Below, piece by piece: positions 45,801 to 53,775 of a stretch of DNA of 64,000 nt. The notes under the pieces were generated by a model. The model saw nothing but the letters and a program-made list of their open reading frames with translations, made no database searches and was not told where the DNA came from. How positions within the stretch are numbered: position 1 is the first letter of the stretch; each line of letters begins with the position of its first letter. Both the position numbers and the translations under genes were made by a program. This DNA comes from Sthenelais limicola (Eukaryota > Annelida > Polychaeta > Phyllodocida > Sigalionidae): the NCBI GenBank assembly GCA_942159475.1, contig OW804097.1, positions 8,089,685 to 8,153,684 of the forward strand, read 5' to 3'.

Positions 45801-46576
45801 TATTTATTACACCCCATTAATAAATAAAAAATATAAATAATTAAAAATAAAAGAAGTAATTTACGTTTTGGGCGGACCTACTTGTTGTATGTCCCCAGGG
45901 TGACATAACTCACATGTTATGCACCACTTTGACCAAGTGTGACATACAATGCTGAAGGTATAGTAAGCAACAGCACAGGGGTGTAATAATCATTCTTATC
46001 TATACTCTAATATAAGGCAGCTAGACTAAGAATTAAATCACTTTACTCATCTCATCTCATTTCACTAGCCCTCATGGCTGTGAATATTACTCCACTTGGT
46101 AGTTGTAAGGGCATTAAGCAACCATCACTCACTCGCTCTAACACAAGGGCATATCAAAGGTCGACAACAGGGCTTTGGTTTGAGTACCTTAAAGGGAAAT
46201 TACTGTAAGAATTTAATAAGCTAGTAATTGTGATGGGTAATGATATGCTATGCGGTGTGCATGTAGGCTGCTTCTCAGTGTGTAGGAGTATTATCAATTT
46301 CACATGGGATGGGTCTAAACAAGGTTAATTAGTAATTAGTTGACATAATTGTTGAATTGAAAGACATACTTTTTATCAGCCTGATGAAAGTGAAAAGTAA
46401 CCAAAATGTAGCTTCCCACTTTTAATTTTGAATAACTAATACAGCAAACTGACTTTAAATGAGTGCTTCTTACTCCAGCTGTGATGTTATACTCCGTTTT
46501 ATACAAAGTTTTTATCAATTGATTTTAATTTCTCTCTTTAACAGCACACAAAAAGCAACAGTTCTGTGTTGAATGA
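33716..46576 (+). CDS. Secreted solute-binding (SBP_bac_3-like) protein, seven coding exons
   Basis: Coding exons 33716-33819, 38318-38367, 42359-42451, 42934-43104, 44639-44775, 45119-45335 and 46545-46576 join with matching phases at six GT-AG introns into 267 residues. Residues 1-18 form a signal peptide (MVVSRIFLLALVLPMAAA). NPDGSRTGILIDVTDL (36-51) matches the 'dG.tGf.vDl' block of bacterial family-3 solute-binding proteins, TVPRVAVFAFSKPF (98-111) the 'R...v.FS.Py' block, DLQGKRIGFW (133-142) the 'L.GK.vG' block, LIQALKDGQIDASFG (178-191) the 'a.L..G.iDa' block, and GNAMMTRKDSALIAEWNVGF the C-terminal helix. No transmembrane segment follows, so it is probably secreted and binds a small molecule, perhaps an amino acid. 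It differs from ionotropic glutamate receptors in lacking channel segments. Bacterial origin followed by intron gain is possible. Confidence 0.85.
33957..34194. mobile_element. MITE-A copy, full length (intron 1)
   Basis: 238 bp with TGGGTCAGATTTCCAGAAAA and the complementary end CTGAAAATCTGACCCA. Subfamily A in inverted orientation. Lies in intron 1 of the solute-binding gene. Confidence 0.85.
34318..34450. repeat. Purine-rich GGGAGA tract
   Basis: Over 130 bp almost only purines (GGGAGAGGGAGAAGAGG, AGAGAGAAGTGGGAGAGG). Might adopt triplex structure; no periodic unit. Confidence 0.8.
34701..35072. mobile_element. MITE-E copy 1
   Basis: AGGAAAATGAGTCAAAAGTC and GACTTGTGACTCATTTTCCT are inverted ends. 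The interior matches 40,177-40,600 (AACTTTTTTTCAAAAC, ATATCAAACTTAAAAT). Outer ends eroded. Confidence 0.75.
35265..35471. mobile_element. 207-bp MITE with TACTGTAAAC ends
   Basis: TACTGTAAACGTATTAATGT at the left and AATAAATATGTTTACAGTA at the right are inverted. Many TTCGCGC(A)/TGCGCGAA words inside. A relic is at 17,690. Confidence 0.85.
35543..35718. mobile_element. MITE-A copy with internal deletion
   Basis: TGGGTCAGATTTTCAGAAAA at the left, end TGAAAATATGACACA at the right; about 60 bp shorter than full copies. Subfamily A. Confidence 0.8.
35785..35872 (+). repeat. 11-bp tandem repeat, eight units
   Basis: TCTATTAGATG repeated eight times; only the first unit differs, by one base (CCTATTAGATG). 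The lack of divergence indicates recent expansion. Confidence 0.95.
36835..37040. mobile_element. MITE-A copy, slightly deleted
   Basis: TGGGTCAGATTTTTAGAAAA to CTGAAGATCTGACCCA, 206 bp, subfamily A, missing part of the centre (GTATCACATTTTGCATTTTG). Confidence 0.8.
37640..37805 (+). repeat. AAAATGGAAATGAAAACG degenerate array
   Basis: Two copies of ATGGAAATGAAAACG near 37,641 and 37,672, then AAAATGATTTTGAAATTCAA, AAATGATTTTGGAAACG and AAATGATTTTC. Quasi-palindromic AAAATNATTTT cores recall the GATATC array style. Confidence 0.6.
37925..38240 (-). repeat. Family-C dispersed repeat, copy 3 (inverted)
   Basis: CACTGCACATGTCTTTTACA at the left, and TATTCCATGGTGAAAATAAC then AATCAAGATTCAGAATGGC at the right, are the reverse complement of 585-870 and 13,877-14,190. 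Confidence 0.6.
38318..38367 (+). CDS. Solute-binding gene, exon 2
   Basis: Fifty bases between TTTTCAG and GTAAGA encode NPDGSRTGILIDVTDL with one split base at each end. This short exon carries the conserved DG...G...D motif of the ligand-binding lobe. Confidence 0.85.
38400..38520 (+). repeat. Dispersed repeat shared with 41,311-41,430
   Basis: CTGAGGGAAATTCTCTTGCTC and TATAATCCCATTAGGATGCC, then TAGGCCTGGAC, recur in the same order at 41,311-41,430. Confidence 0.75.
39514..39590 (+). repeat. tRNA-derived SINE head
   Basis: CCTGGTGTAGTGGTTAGCAT fits the A box (TGGTGTAGTGG), and about 27 bp on GGTTTCAAATC fits a degenerate B box. The intervening GCTGGCCCACAGAGTGGAG is like the anticodon arm of tRNA-derived SINEs. 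Stems are imperfect and no 3' acceptor arm is seen, so it is not a functional tRNA. Confidence 0.5.
40177..40600. mobile_element. MITE-E copy 2, full length
   Basis: 424 bp bounded by about 42-bp perfect inverted repeats beginning ATATGTGATGTGTTTCAGG and including AAAATGAGTCATAAGTCGC. Best preserved of three copies. Its 62-codon open frame resembles that of copy 1 because the DNA is shared, not evidently because it is coding. Confidence 0.9.
40604..41215 (+). repeat. ~190-bp tandem duplication with a MITE in the second unit
   Basis: GGTTGTTAACCTTCATGCACT then GATCACTCTATGACCA starts at 40,604 and about 40,801. In the second unit GACACATA is separated from TATATATGTGTTAAG by a full MITE. The continuation GACAGCACAGGTTT and TTTTGGTTTCATTATTAATTC matches the first unit. 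Confidence 0.8.
40856..41092. mobile_element. MITE-B copy, full length
   Basis: 237 bp with TGGGTCAGGTCCTCAGAAAA and TTCTGAAAATCTGACCCA ends. Subfamily B (AAACAGATTGCTAGAATCAA-like interior). Inserted at a TA, as shown by the uninterrupted first tandem unit. Confidence 0.85.
41311..41430 (+). repeat. Second copy of the 38,400 repeat
   Basis: CTGAGGGAAATTCTCTTGCTC, a short duplicated insert, then TATAATCCCATTAGGATGCC. See 38,400-38,520. Confidence 0.75.
42067..42135 (-). repeat. Probable inverted non-LTR 3' tail
   Basis: AATTCAATTCAATTCAAG, then AATTCTTTTATTGCAACA. On the minus strand this is TGTTGCAATAAAAGAATTC followed by a TTGAATTGAATT microsatellite, a typical CR1/L2-like 3' end. Confidence 0.45.
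42359..42451 (+). CDS. Solute-binding gene, exon 3
   Basis: Ninety-three bases between CATTTTAG and GTGAGG. Encodes CREANMDC...SDCW...NEGGQ, containing three cysteines that suggest extracellular disulphides. Confidence 0.8.
42934..43104 (+). CDS. Solute-binding gene, exon 4
   Basis: 171 bases between TTATTTCAG and GTAAGT. Encodes IFKRWVDACTGYPPTVPR and FAFSKPFLTINKQYLYRLK, then DLQGKRI, the hinge-proximal region of the fold. Confidence 0.85.
43140..43800 (+). repeat. Pair of related retroelement 3'-end-like segments (intron 4)
   Basis: 43,190-43,375 and 43,640-43,800 share AACCCTTATTTT, GAAATCG/AATGAAACATAG, GGGAATGG and CCAGC(A/G)GTTTTGGAG/TCAGAG and end in ATTATTATTATAGACTAG or TTATTAATATAGAGA. 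GACTAGCAAATACCCATGC then TACGCACGGG at 43,350-43,377 is a common animal repeat word. Probably RTE-like 3' ends. Confidence 0.4.
44639..44775 (+). CDS. Solute-binding gene, exon 5
   Basis: 137 bases between ATTTCCAG and GTAAAT. Encodes FWGSGSGDPVCLSRQDSI through LIQALKDGQ. Confidence 0.85.
45119..45335 (+). CDS. Solute-binding gene, exon 6
   Basis: 217 bases between TGTTTCAG and GTAAGT. Encodes IDASFGSSNMWQTPDWDVIE through the C-terminal helix AEWNVGFAKLQMTNKWSKLC. Confidence 0.88.
45649..45814. mobile_element. Palindromic MITE in intron 6
   Basis: Left GAAGTCTGTACACTTGTTA and TGACCGAGGGAGC pair with right GCTCCCGAGGTCA and TAACAAGTGTACAGACTTC; outer GGTTCC/GGAACC-type ends and ATAAAT/ATTTAT also pair. 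A small loop (GTTAGAGGGCGTTAGCCCAAG) separates the arms. Confidence 0.85.
46545..46576 (+). CDS. Solute-binding gene, exon 7 with stop
   Basis: After CTCTTTAACAG the exon supplies a split alanine, HKKQQFCVE and a TGA. The 3' UTR continues; AATAAAT-type signals occur near 47,452. Confidence 0.75.
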
Positions 46577-49060
46577 AGAGGAACAAGCACTGACATGGAT
46601 ACACTTGGAGATCATACAATTACTACAGCTACTGGATTAACTTTCTACTAAATACTATTGCTTGAAACCTACATCAAGTCAACCTTTTTATTTCCTCTCC
46701 CATCACACAAGAACTATGTTATGCTTAGTGTAACATAAAATGTAACAAAGTGAATTGAGTGTATGATGGTCTTTTATTCCTGGTATCACCTGGATGGAAT
46801 ACAGCAGGTAACTGAAGAATGGGAGCCTAAGCTAACCCTTAAGTAATGACTAATTAGCATAATGGTAATTAGCCATACCTGTGATTGACAGATGCAGGCT
46901 AACCAATGGGAGACTCATACCTGGCCATTAGGAATTCAATTAAATTCAGTGCATTTTTTATTCACAAGGTGTAAATTTCACCTCTTCGTATGGAGATATT
47001 GATACTGATGTATGGAGATATTGAAGATTGAAAAGTATATGGATATATGGAACATTAATATATGACACAAGGAGATATTAAACTCGTACCTTTCCGGAGT
47101 GGTTGATATAGAGTGATATCCTTACCTCTACTATTGCTGTTACTGCTATTAATTATAATGGCAGACATCTTGATGGCTTCTTTAATTGACATTTTACAAT
47201 CCCAGAATGTATTCTCCTACTTTGTATTTTTACTGTATTTTCCCACTCTGAACTTTGACTGTATTTTCCCACTATGTATTCTTACTGTATTTTCCCACTG
47301 CCCTACACTTTGAACAATTAGTTAAGAAATTGTTAGAATTGTTGATTGACGTGACAGTAGTATGCCAACAGTATTTTAGTGAGTATGATTATCCTACATT
47401 CCAATACAATGAGATGATCAATAATACTGGGATTCATTCATAATAAGCTGTAAATAAATACCAATGGTTGAATGGATATGAATACAATTAAATAGCAAAA
47501 AACATGTTTACAAACGGAAAATGTAAAATCGGTGAATTTGAAAGCATAGATCTAGAGAGTGTATGGTTATAATTTAGGTTCTGTAGATAAGTAATTTGCT
47601 AAAATTGGATTGACTAGTAACTGAGATGATTCTTGATAATAGCTCTTACACTGGTGACTGGTGATATTCTTTGATAATCATGTGGGGAAGAAGGAAAGCC
47701 ATTAAACTGATCAGGCAGGTGGGATTTATAAGTCCCTAGCGTAAAATCTACAACAGACCTAACAATCAAGGGAATATCAGTATCTAATAATAAAGAATCT
47801 ATAACAGTATTAATAGTTGTAAATAAATAATGATTGACATATGATGATAGAAAAAGAACCGGTTTAAATAAAGGAATGAAAATGAACCAAAATTGTTTTT
47901 CATCATAGAAACCCTGTAAAAATACAGTAAACTTTATTGTGTTACTATCACAATAGTTTAGTTCAACAATGGTTGTGGGGGCTCACTGATTTTGACAACT
48001 GAACGATGCCCCTTGTTCATGGGATTACCATTTATTACATCATCATCTGAGGTGATTTCTGATACTATCTTGCCCTATCATATGATTCTTATACCTAATG
48101 GCAAGACGGAGGTTTGTAATTGATCAAGACATTGGGTCAAATCGCACAACACCCCAAATCACAAGCATATGTTATAAATGCTTAAATATCCCTTAATTCT
48201 CATGGCCTATTGGAAAGAGTGATCCGTCAATACTTTTGTCCCACTGTCACCATTTATAGCCATGCCATAAACGGCAGGAAAGGTTCACTGTACAAGATTC
48301 ACTGTATCTTGTTGCTTGTTGTTGAGAGAGGTGAACCCGAGGTGCTTTTTCCCCAATAAGGGACTGTTCATTATTAATCACTGGGGGGGGGGGGGGCGGG
48401 GGAGAATTTGTGAAAAATTCTTGGGCAAAATTGTATAACCCTCCTTAAAGTCTTGTGCAAAATTGCTTGGCCCCCCCCCCCCCCTTCAAAGTTTGTGCAA
48501 AATTTCATGACCACCCCTTTCAACCACACTTGTTTATATTAATACTGATCCACATCTTTAAAATTGATGACAGAGGAACAATCAGGGATTATTATGCTCC
48601 CTGATTGCCTAAGAGAACAGTCCAGATGATTTTTGCAGAAGCTGACAAAAAATCGATTACATGGTATTACCCTCTATAACATAGCTTACATTCGGTCACT
48701 TTGAACCCTTTTTTTGACACATTTTGGAGGAGTAACTTAAACAGGAACACTGATTAGGCCTAAAAAGAGGTGTGCACAGGGAGCTACAGGGGATTTCCAA
48801 TGGTGATTTCCAATATAATACCAGGTATAACATGTTTGATATTAAGTTTTACTATTTCCCAAGACTAATTCTGGAGGATGAGATGTATCTGAAGTCTATA
48901 CAATGCAAGGATAAATCCCTCATGCTTAGCTCAATATGAAAAATATATCAGCTGAACTACGAAAAAAACCAACTCAACATTACTACATCTGCTCCAATGT
49001 ATAGCATTATTTAACCAACTCCCATAATTCCATGCGAATCAGGATCCAAAATGTGTGATG
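46577..49060. other. 3' UTR then non-coding sequence
   Basis: The first few hundred bases are the likely 3' UTR of the solute-binding gene. Beyond, a threefold TTTTCCCACT(C/A)TG/TACTGTATTTTCCCACT duplication at about 47,230-47,300 and paired poly-G (48,385-48,400) and poly-C (48,471-48,484) tracts. No gene recognised. Confidence 0.5.
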
Positions 49061-49067
49061 TTATAAT

Positions 49068-49480
49068 ATATGATCCGTTTTAGAGAAATGTGTCATAAGT
49101 CGCAAAAATGGATTTTGAGATATCACCATATTTGAATATTTGAAAAGAGGAGATCAAGGTGATTCCAATGATAGTAAACACTAGGACATCTTATAAGTAT
49201 TTCTATATTTTAAGTTTGATATTTCATTTTAAGGAAAAAAAAGTTTTTAATGTTTCTGGATGGGTAATTACAAGTAAAGTAACTAAATATACTCCATACG
49301 CAGGACTTCAAAACGCGAGGATATATTTTATACAGTCCTGAAATTTATTACATGGATTGATATGACTATAAGTGCCAAACCTTAAAAAAATCAGAACATT
49401 TCAACAAAGCGAACATGTGAATAAAACACTTTGAAAAAAATAAATTTTGCGACTCATTTTCCTGGAACACATCACATATA
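49068..49480. mobile_element. MITE-E copy 3
   Basis: ATATGATCCGTTTTAGAGAAA then GTCATAAGTCGCAAAAATG at the left and GCGACTCATTTTCCTGGAAC then ACATCACATATA at the right. Interior runs in the opposite orientation to copy 2. More diverged. Confidence 0.8.
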
Positions 49481-49649
49481 GACGCATTGCATTACTCATA
49501 CGTGTATATCAAACTGGTACTTATACGATTATTCAACATCATTACTTGGGAGAGTGATCTTACTTATCTCCTAAATCTCTACAACCAAGATCAAAATTAA
49601 TGATATAATTTTTATTTGCCTAACTTTTATTTGCCTAATTAACAAAGTG

Positions 49650-49990
49650 ACACTATCGGTGGGTACTGAGCTCCCTACATAGGGAGGATTTCAAGCCCTA
49701 CCGTATAAATTTTAGTTTTAATAGTGCAAATGTAACAATGCTCACTAGGGTCGACAACACTAGGGAGGCTTTTACAGCAGTTGGTTTACAATTTTATATA
49801 AATTCGGTGCAAGCAGCACCACGCGCAAGATGGAAAAATGAATACAATAAGATAAGATAAGATAAGAAGTTTTTTATTTGTGTTCATCAAGGATACAGGA
49901 GAGGTACGATTGAGTAAAAGTAAGTAAAAGGACAAACAGGTTGACATACCAATCAATATGATGCTACGAGGCACCATTTGTTCCGGTTGT
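49650..49990. repeat. Dispersed repeat with (GATAA)n and AGGGAGGATTTCAAGCCCT block
   Basis: AGGGAGGATTTCAAGCCCTACC matches AGGGAGGATTTTAAGCCCTACC at about 62,575. (GATAA)4 followed by GAAGTTTTTTATTTG at 49,850-49,880 looks like an inverted non-LTR 3' end with its microsatellite tail. ATGCTACGAGGCACCATTTGTT near 49,960 resembles the foldback end at 62,742. Confidence 0.45.
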
Positions 49991-50447
49991 TACCCGAATT
50001 TTGAATGGCTAATAGAACTAAATTAACTAATTGACTTAGTGACAAAAGGGTCAATTAAATTGACTTAATTTATAGAGAAATACATCGAGCAGAACAGAGC
50101 GACATTTTCCAACATAGGGTATTTAATCGAGCAGTACAGTACGATTTTTACAACTCAAACTACAAAATACAATAATGGAGAGAAGTAGATGTAGAGCATG
50201 TTGTAATAAAGTAGATTATTACCATTTTAAAAACAAAAAAAAAGTAGATTATTACCGAAGGTACTAGAAGAAGAGCACAATTGAGGTGTTCTAGTCCAGG
50301 CAAGATGGAAAATTAATGCAATAAATGTGTAGAGGGAAAATAATGATTCCTCAACGCAATACAGATGTTGAGCCGAGTTTTTAGAAATACAAATACAAAA
50401 TACACAATTCTCAAGCTAGCAAATTAGAGGAAAGAACATACAATACA

Positions 50448-50684
50448 TGGGTCAGATTTTCAGAAAATGTACAATTGGCAGCTGTACACATTTAGTAAAT
50501 TCTGCTAAATTAGGCTGCAATTTGGTCAATACTAGGTAAATTGGAGTATATTCAGCATTGCATTGATTCTAGCAATCTGTTTGGTTAGGTTGAACTGTAT
50601 TTTGAACTTTATTTTCGGCTGTAATTTGGGTTATTTCAGAGAATTTGTGAAAGTGAATTGTACATTTTCTGAAAATCGGACCCA
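50448..50684. mobile_element. MITE-B copy, full length
   Basis: 237 bp, TGGGTCAGATTTTCAGAAAA to TTTTCTGAAAATCGGACCCA. Reference copy for subfamily B: interior AGGTAAATTGGAGTATATTC and GCAATCTGTTTGGTTAGGTT. Confidence 0.88.
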
Positions 50685-51045
50685 TATGTGCCTTATTTCT
50701 AAGTATACCCTAGATTCTCTGTGCAGTTGCTGATGGGTACATATTGCCTGGGAGCTAGACCATGAAGCCAGTCAACAGTGGGTTTCTAAGAATCATGATC
50801 ACTGGCCCATGATTTCTCAGAAGATTGTCTGAGGGCATGCATGACAAAAGTGGGTTGGGGTTAGGTGGGGGGCAGGGTGATGATGGATTATTTCGTTGAC
50901 TTTGAGTGATGTTTATTATATGTCCTAGGGTTGGGTGGATTATGTATTGAAAAGGGCAAATAATTATGTCCACACAAATCTTTGATTTCTGCCAATTTAA
51001 AGAGGTGCCCCAACTATCCCATATTTTTTGTTAGACATATATATG

Positions 51046-51264
51046 TGGGTCAGATTTTCAGAAAATGTACAATTCGCCTTAACTAATCCTAAGACAGAAA
51101 TGAGCTTCAAAATGCAGTTCAACATAACAGAACTAATACTTTAAATCAATGCGATACCAAATATACTCAGATATACCCGGTATTCTTCATTTTCCAGCCA
51201 AATTTAGCAGAATTTCCTGAATGTGTAGAGCTGCCAATTGTACATTTTCTGAAAATCTGACCCA
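51046..51264. mobile_element. MITE-A copy
   Basis: 219 bp, TGGGTCAGATTTTCAGAAAA to TTCTGAAAATCTGACCCA, inverted subfamily A with a small deletion after the left end. Confidence 0.85.
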
Positions 51265-51825
51265 GAGTTCCCACTGGTTTGAACATTGTGTCATAACAAA
51301 ATGTGACATATATAAGTCAATGTATGTATATAGTGGGTTTGGGGTATAATATGTATTCACATGAATTTATGTATGTGTTTTATATATTTCCAGTCAAACA
51401 TAATCAAATTTCCAACGAATAACATAGTCTGCTCTGTAAATGGGCAGCCTCCCAAAGCAGGGCCAATTCTACTAATCTGAGAAAACGAAAGGAGTAAAGC
51501 TCTGCTGGGAGGATGTAAATGAGTAGCCCCTACTAAAGGCACAGGACATAATGTCATTGAATAATAAGATAACTAAGGTAGGATAATCACAGAATATATT
51601 CTATGTGGGCGTGTATATGGGTCGATGTGCTTAAGTGACCTTGTCAGGTAATTAGAACTATTAATGTAGACATTAATTGGATAAAAATTTCGATGACTTT
51701 GTAGCTGTCTTTGAGTCAATTAATAATCTTGTGGGATTTTATACGGTAAAGGTTTTTGTATGAATTCTTCTTCTGGGTGGTGAGTGGGCATCTCAACCTT
51801 ATTGGATTATTATAGTCGAGATCTG

Positions 51826-52060
51826 AAGGTGAAGTCGCCAGAAAATGTACAATTCACTTTCACCAATCCCCTCAAATAACCCAAATCTTAGACGAAAATA
51901 AAGTTCAAAATACAGTTCAACCTATCCAAACAGATTGCTAGAATCAATGCAATGCCAAATATATTCGAATTTGCCTAGTATTGGCTAAATTGCAGCCTAA
52001 TTTAGCAAAATTTACTAAATGTGTACAGCTGCCAATAGTACATCTTCTGAAAATGTGGGA
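51826..52060. mobile_element. MITE-B copy, ends eroded
   Basis: CCAGAAAATGTACAATTCAC to CATCTTCTGAAAATGTGGG; interior AAACAGATTGCTAGAATCAA identifies inverted subfamily B. The terminal TGGGTCAG is lost on the left. Confidence 0.75.
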
Positions 52061-52759
52061 TGTAGATATATCACACAAAAGGGCATTAGGTAGAGTGGGT
52101 AATATAAACGTAATATGATCAAATGTCTCTAGAGGACCCCTCCGCTACACATTAAAAGTAATTTAATTACTCATAATTAAGGAGTAGGGGAATTATCTTC
52201 TGAAGAAATCTACTAAAGCTACATTCTCAGCTATTACGACAAACAGGATCTTGCCGAATTTACTCTTGTTATGATTTGTAGGCATTTATTAATATTGTGC
52301 TGCTGTTATATAATAATATAGACAAATTTGAAGTCAAATCGGCTAGAGAACTGCCACCAATGAGAAATATTAAGTGAAGTCATCACAGGAAAGGATTCCG
52401 GCTGGTTCTCCAAATACAAATGAAGTCGTTTTTAAGAAACCTGGTACTAGAAACTACTGGAGTAAATTCGGTAAGATTTTGATTAAACTATTGTTAGTAT
52501 AGGGTTGGAAGAGAATGGAAAAAAATGGAAAAAATCTTTACTTTTAGACCGACGTTAGCTAGAGTACAGCTGTAATATTTAAACAGGAATTGTTGAGAAT
52601 AACAAAATAAATGCTTTGTATAAATGCAGTCCAGAATTATATTTAAGTCACTGTCTAACCACAGCTCACACTGTATGTATACAATCCCACACACAGCTAA
52701 ATCATAATACACCATTCTCCCTAACAAGCCAGAGAACCATGACCTACACCTGAGTACCA

Positions 52760-52870
52760 TTGTGTGATGATTCACCCCTGAAGAAGATCATTGACACCAT
52801 TCAGACTGCCAAGCCCACAACGAAAAAACCCTATATGGGGCATGGGTGTGCCGCTATGGTTGCCACTGCC
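52760..52870 (+). other. Possible exon fragment cut by a transposon
   Basis: Open frame reading MCDDSPLKKIIDTIQTAKPT then TKKPYMGHGCAAMVATA up to the transposon end at 52,871. Composition looks protein-like, but no family is recognised, no clear splice acceptor is seen, and the sequence after the transposon (from 60,896) continues open only briefly. Tentative. Confidence 0.2.
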
Positions 52871-52927
52871 ATCCCAGCTAGGAATTTGACATCACAGAGA
52901 GCTCACAGAGAGCTCACAAAATTCCCC

Positions 52928-53200
52928 TCACACTATGAGCTCATAGCAAGGTCAATCTGTAAACTCTTATTTAGCTCAGACTGATCTCACAGTGTGAGCT
53001 CACAGTGTACTCATACTATGAATTCACTGTGAGGTTATAAGTAAGAGCACACTGTGAGCTCACACTATGAGCTCACATAGGAAGGTCAATCTGTAACCTC
53101 TTATTTAGCTCAGAATGATCTCACAGTGTGAGCTCACGGTGTACTCATACTATGAATTCACTGTGAGGTTATAAGCAAGAGCACACTGTGAGCTATCACA
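52928..53200 (+). repeat. 134-bp subterminal tandem repeat, two units (left)
   Basis: AAGGTCAATCTGTAA begins at 52,948 and 53,082; both are followed by ATCTCACAGTGTGAGCTCAC, GTGTACTCATACTATGAATTC and GAGCACACTGTGAGCT. The units contain many palindromic GAGCTC words that could be transposase-binding sites. Confidence 0.85.
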
Positions 53201-53380
53201 GCAGCACCAAAATGATCTATTAATGTGACCTCGATCAGCTTCTAAACAGCAGCTCAGTGCTAGGGTAAAATGTTTCTCCACAGAAGCATTTCACCCAAGA
53301 GCATTCAAGGAGAGACTGCATGGTCCCTTTGCTTGAGTTTCTCATCACTTTAACTTACCCTTCATACAGTCCAGTCTGGT

Positions 53381-53457
53381 TGCTGAGAAGAAAACACCCG
53401 CACAATACTACTAGGTACTTTACCTAGTAGTATTGTGAGGGTGTTTTCTTCTCAGCA
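53381..53457. mobile_element. Near-perfect 37-bp-arm hairpin
   Basis: Arms 53,381-53,417 and 53,421-53,457 (TGCTGAGAAGAAAACACCC at the outside) pair in 36 of 37 positions around a CTT loop. Probably a minimal palindromic MITE. Confidence 0.85.
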
Positions 53458-53775
53458 TTAAAGCAGGTACATTATCCAAATAAACTATTAAGTTCATTGC
53501 TTTTAATATTCCCAAGTTTATGATGTGTAATATCTATAAAGTATAAATGCCTCATATAGGTCGTATCAGCGTCGTCGAGGGGGATAGACTGTAGCTCCAA
53601 GCGCTCCACTAAAAGCTTCTATATTCTTGGATTTCCTGGATATATGGAACCCTAAACCAGATTATTCTTACTAACGTCGCGTTGGGAAGACGGTGAGCTA
53701 AATTATACAAAAAATCTTTAGGTTTTTCGTGGATTTATCGAACATTCTTACTGTATACACCCAATATCGCCCACA

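Noticed and set aside
33716..46576. Ionotropic glutamate receptor
   Set aside because: The ligand-binding-like motifs end in a short tail without transmembrane or pore segments; a stand-alone solute-binding protein fits better.
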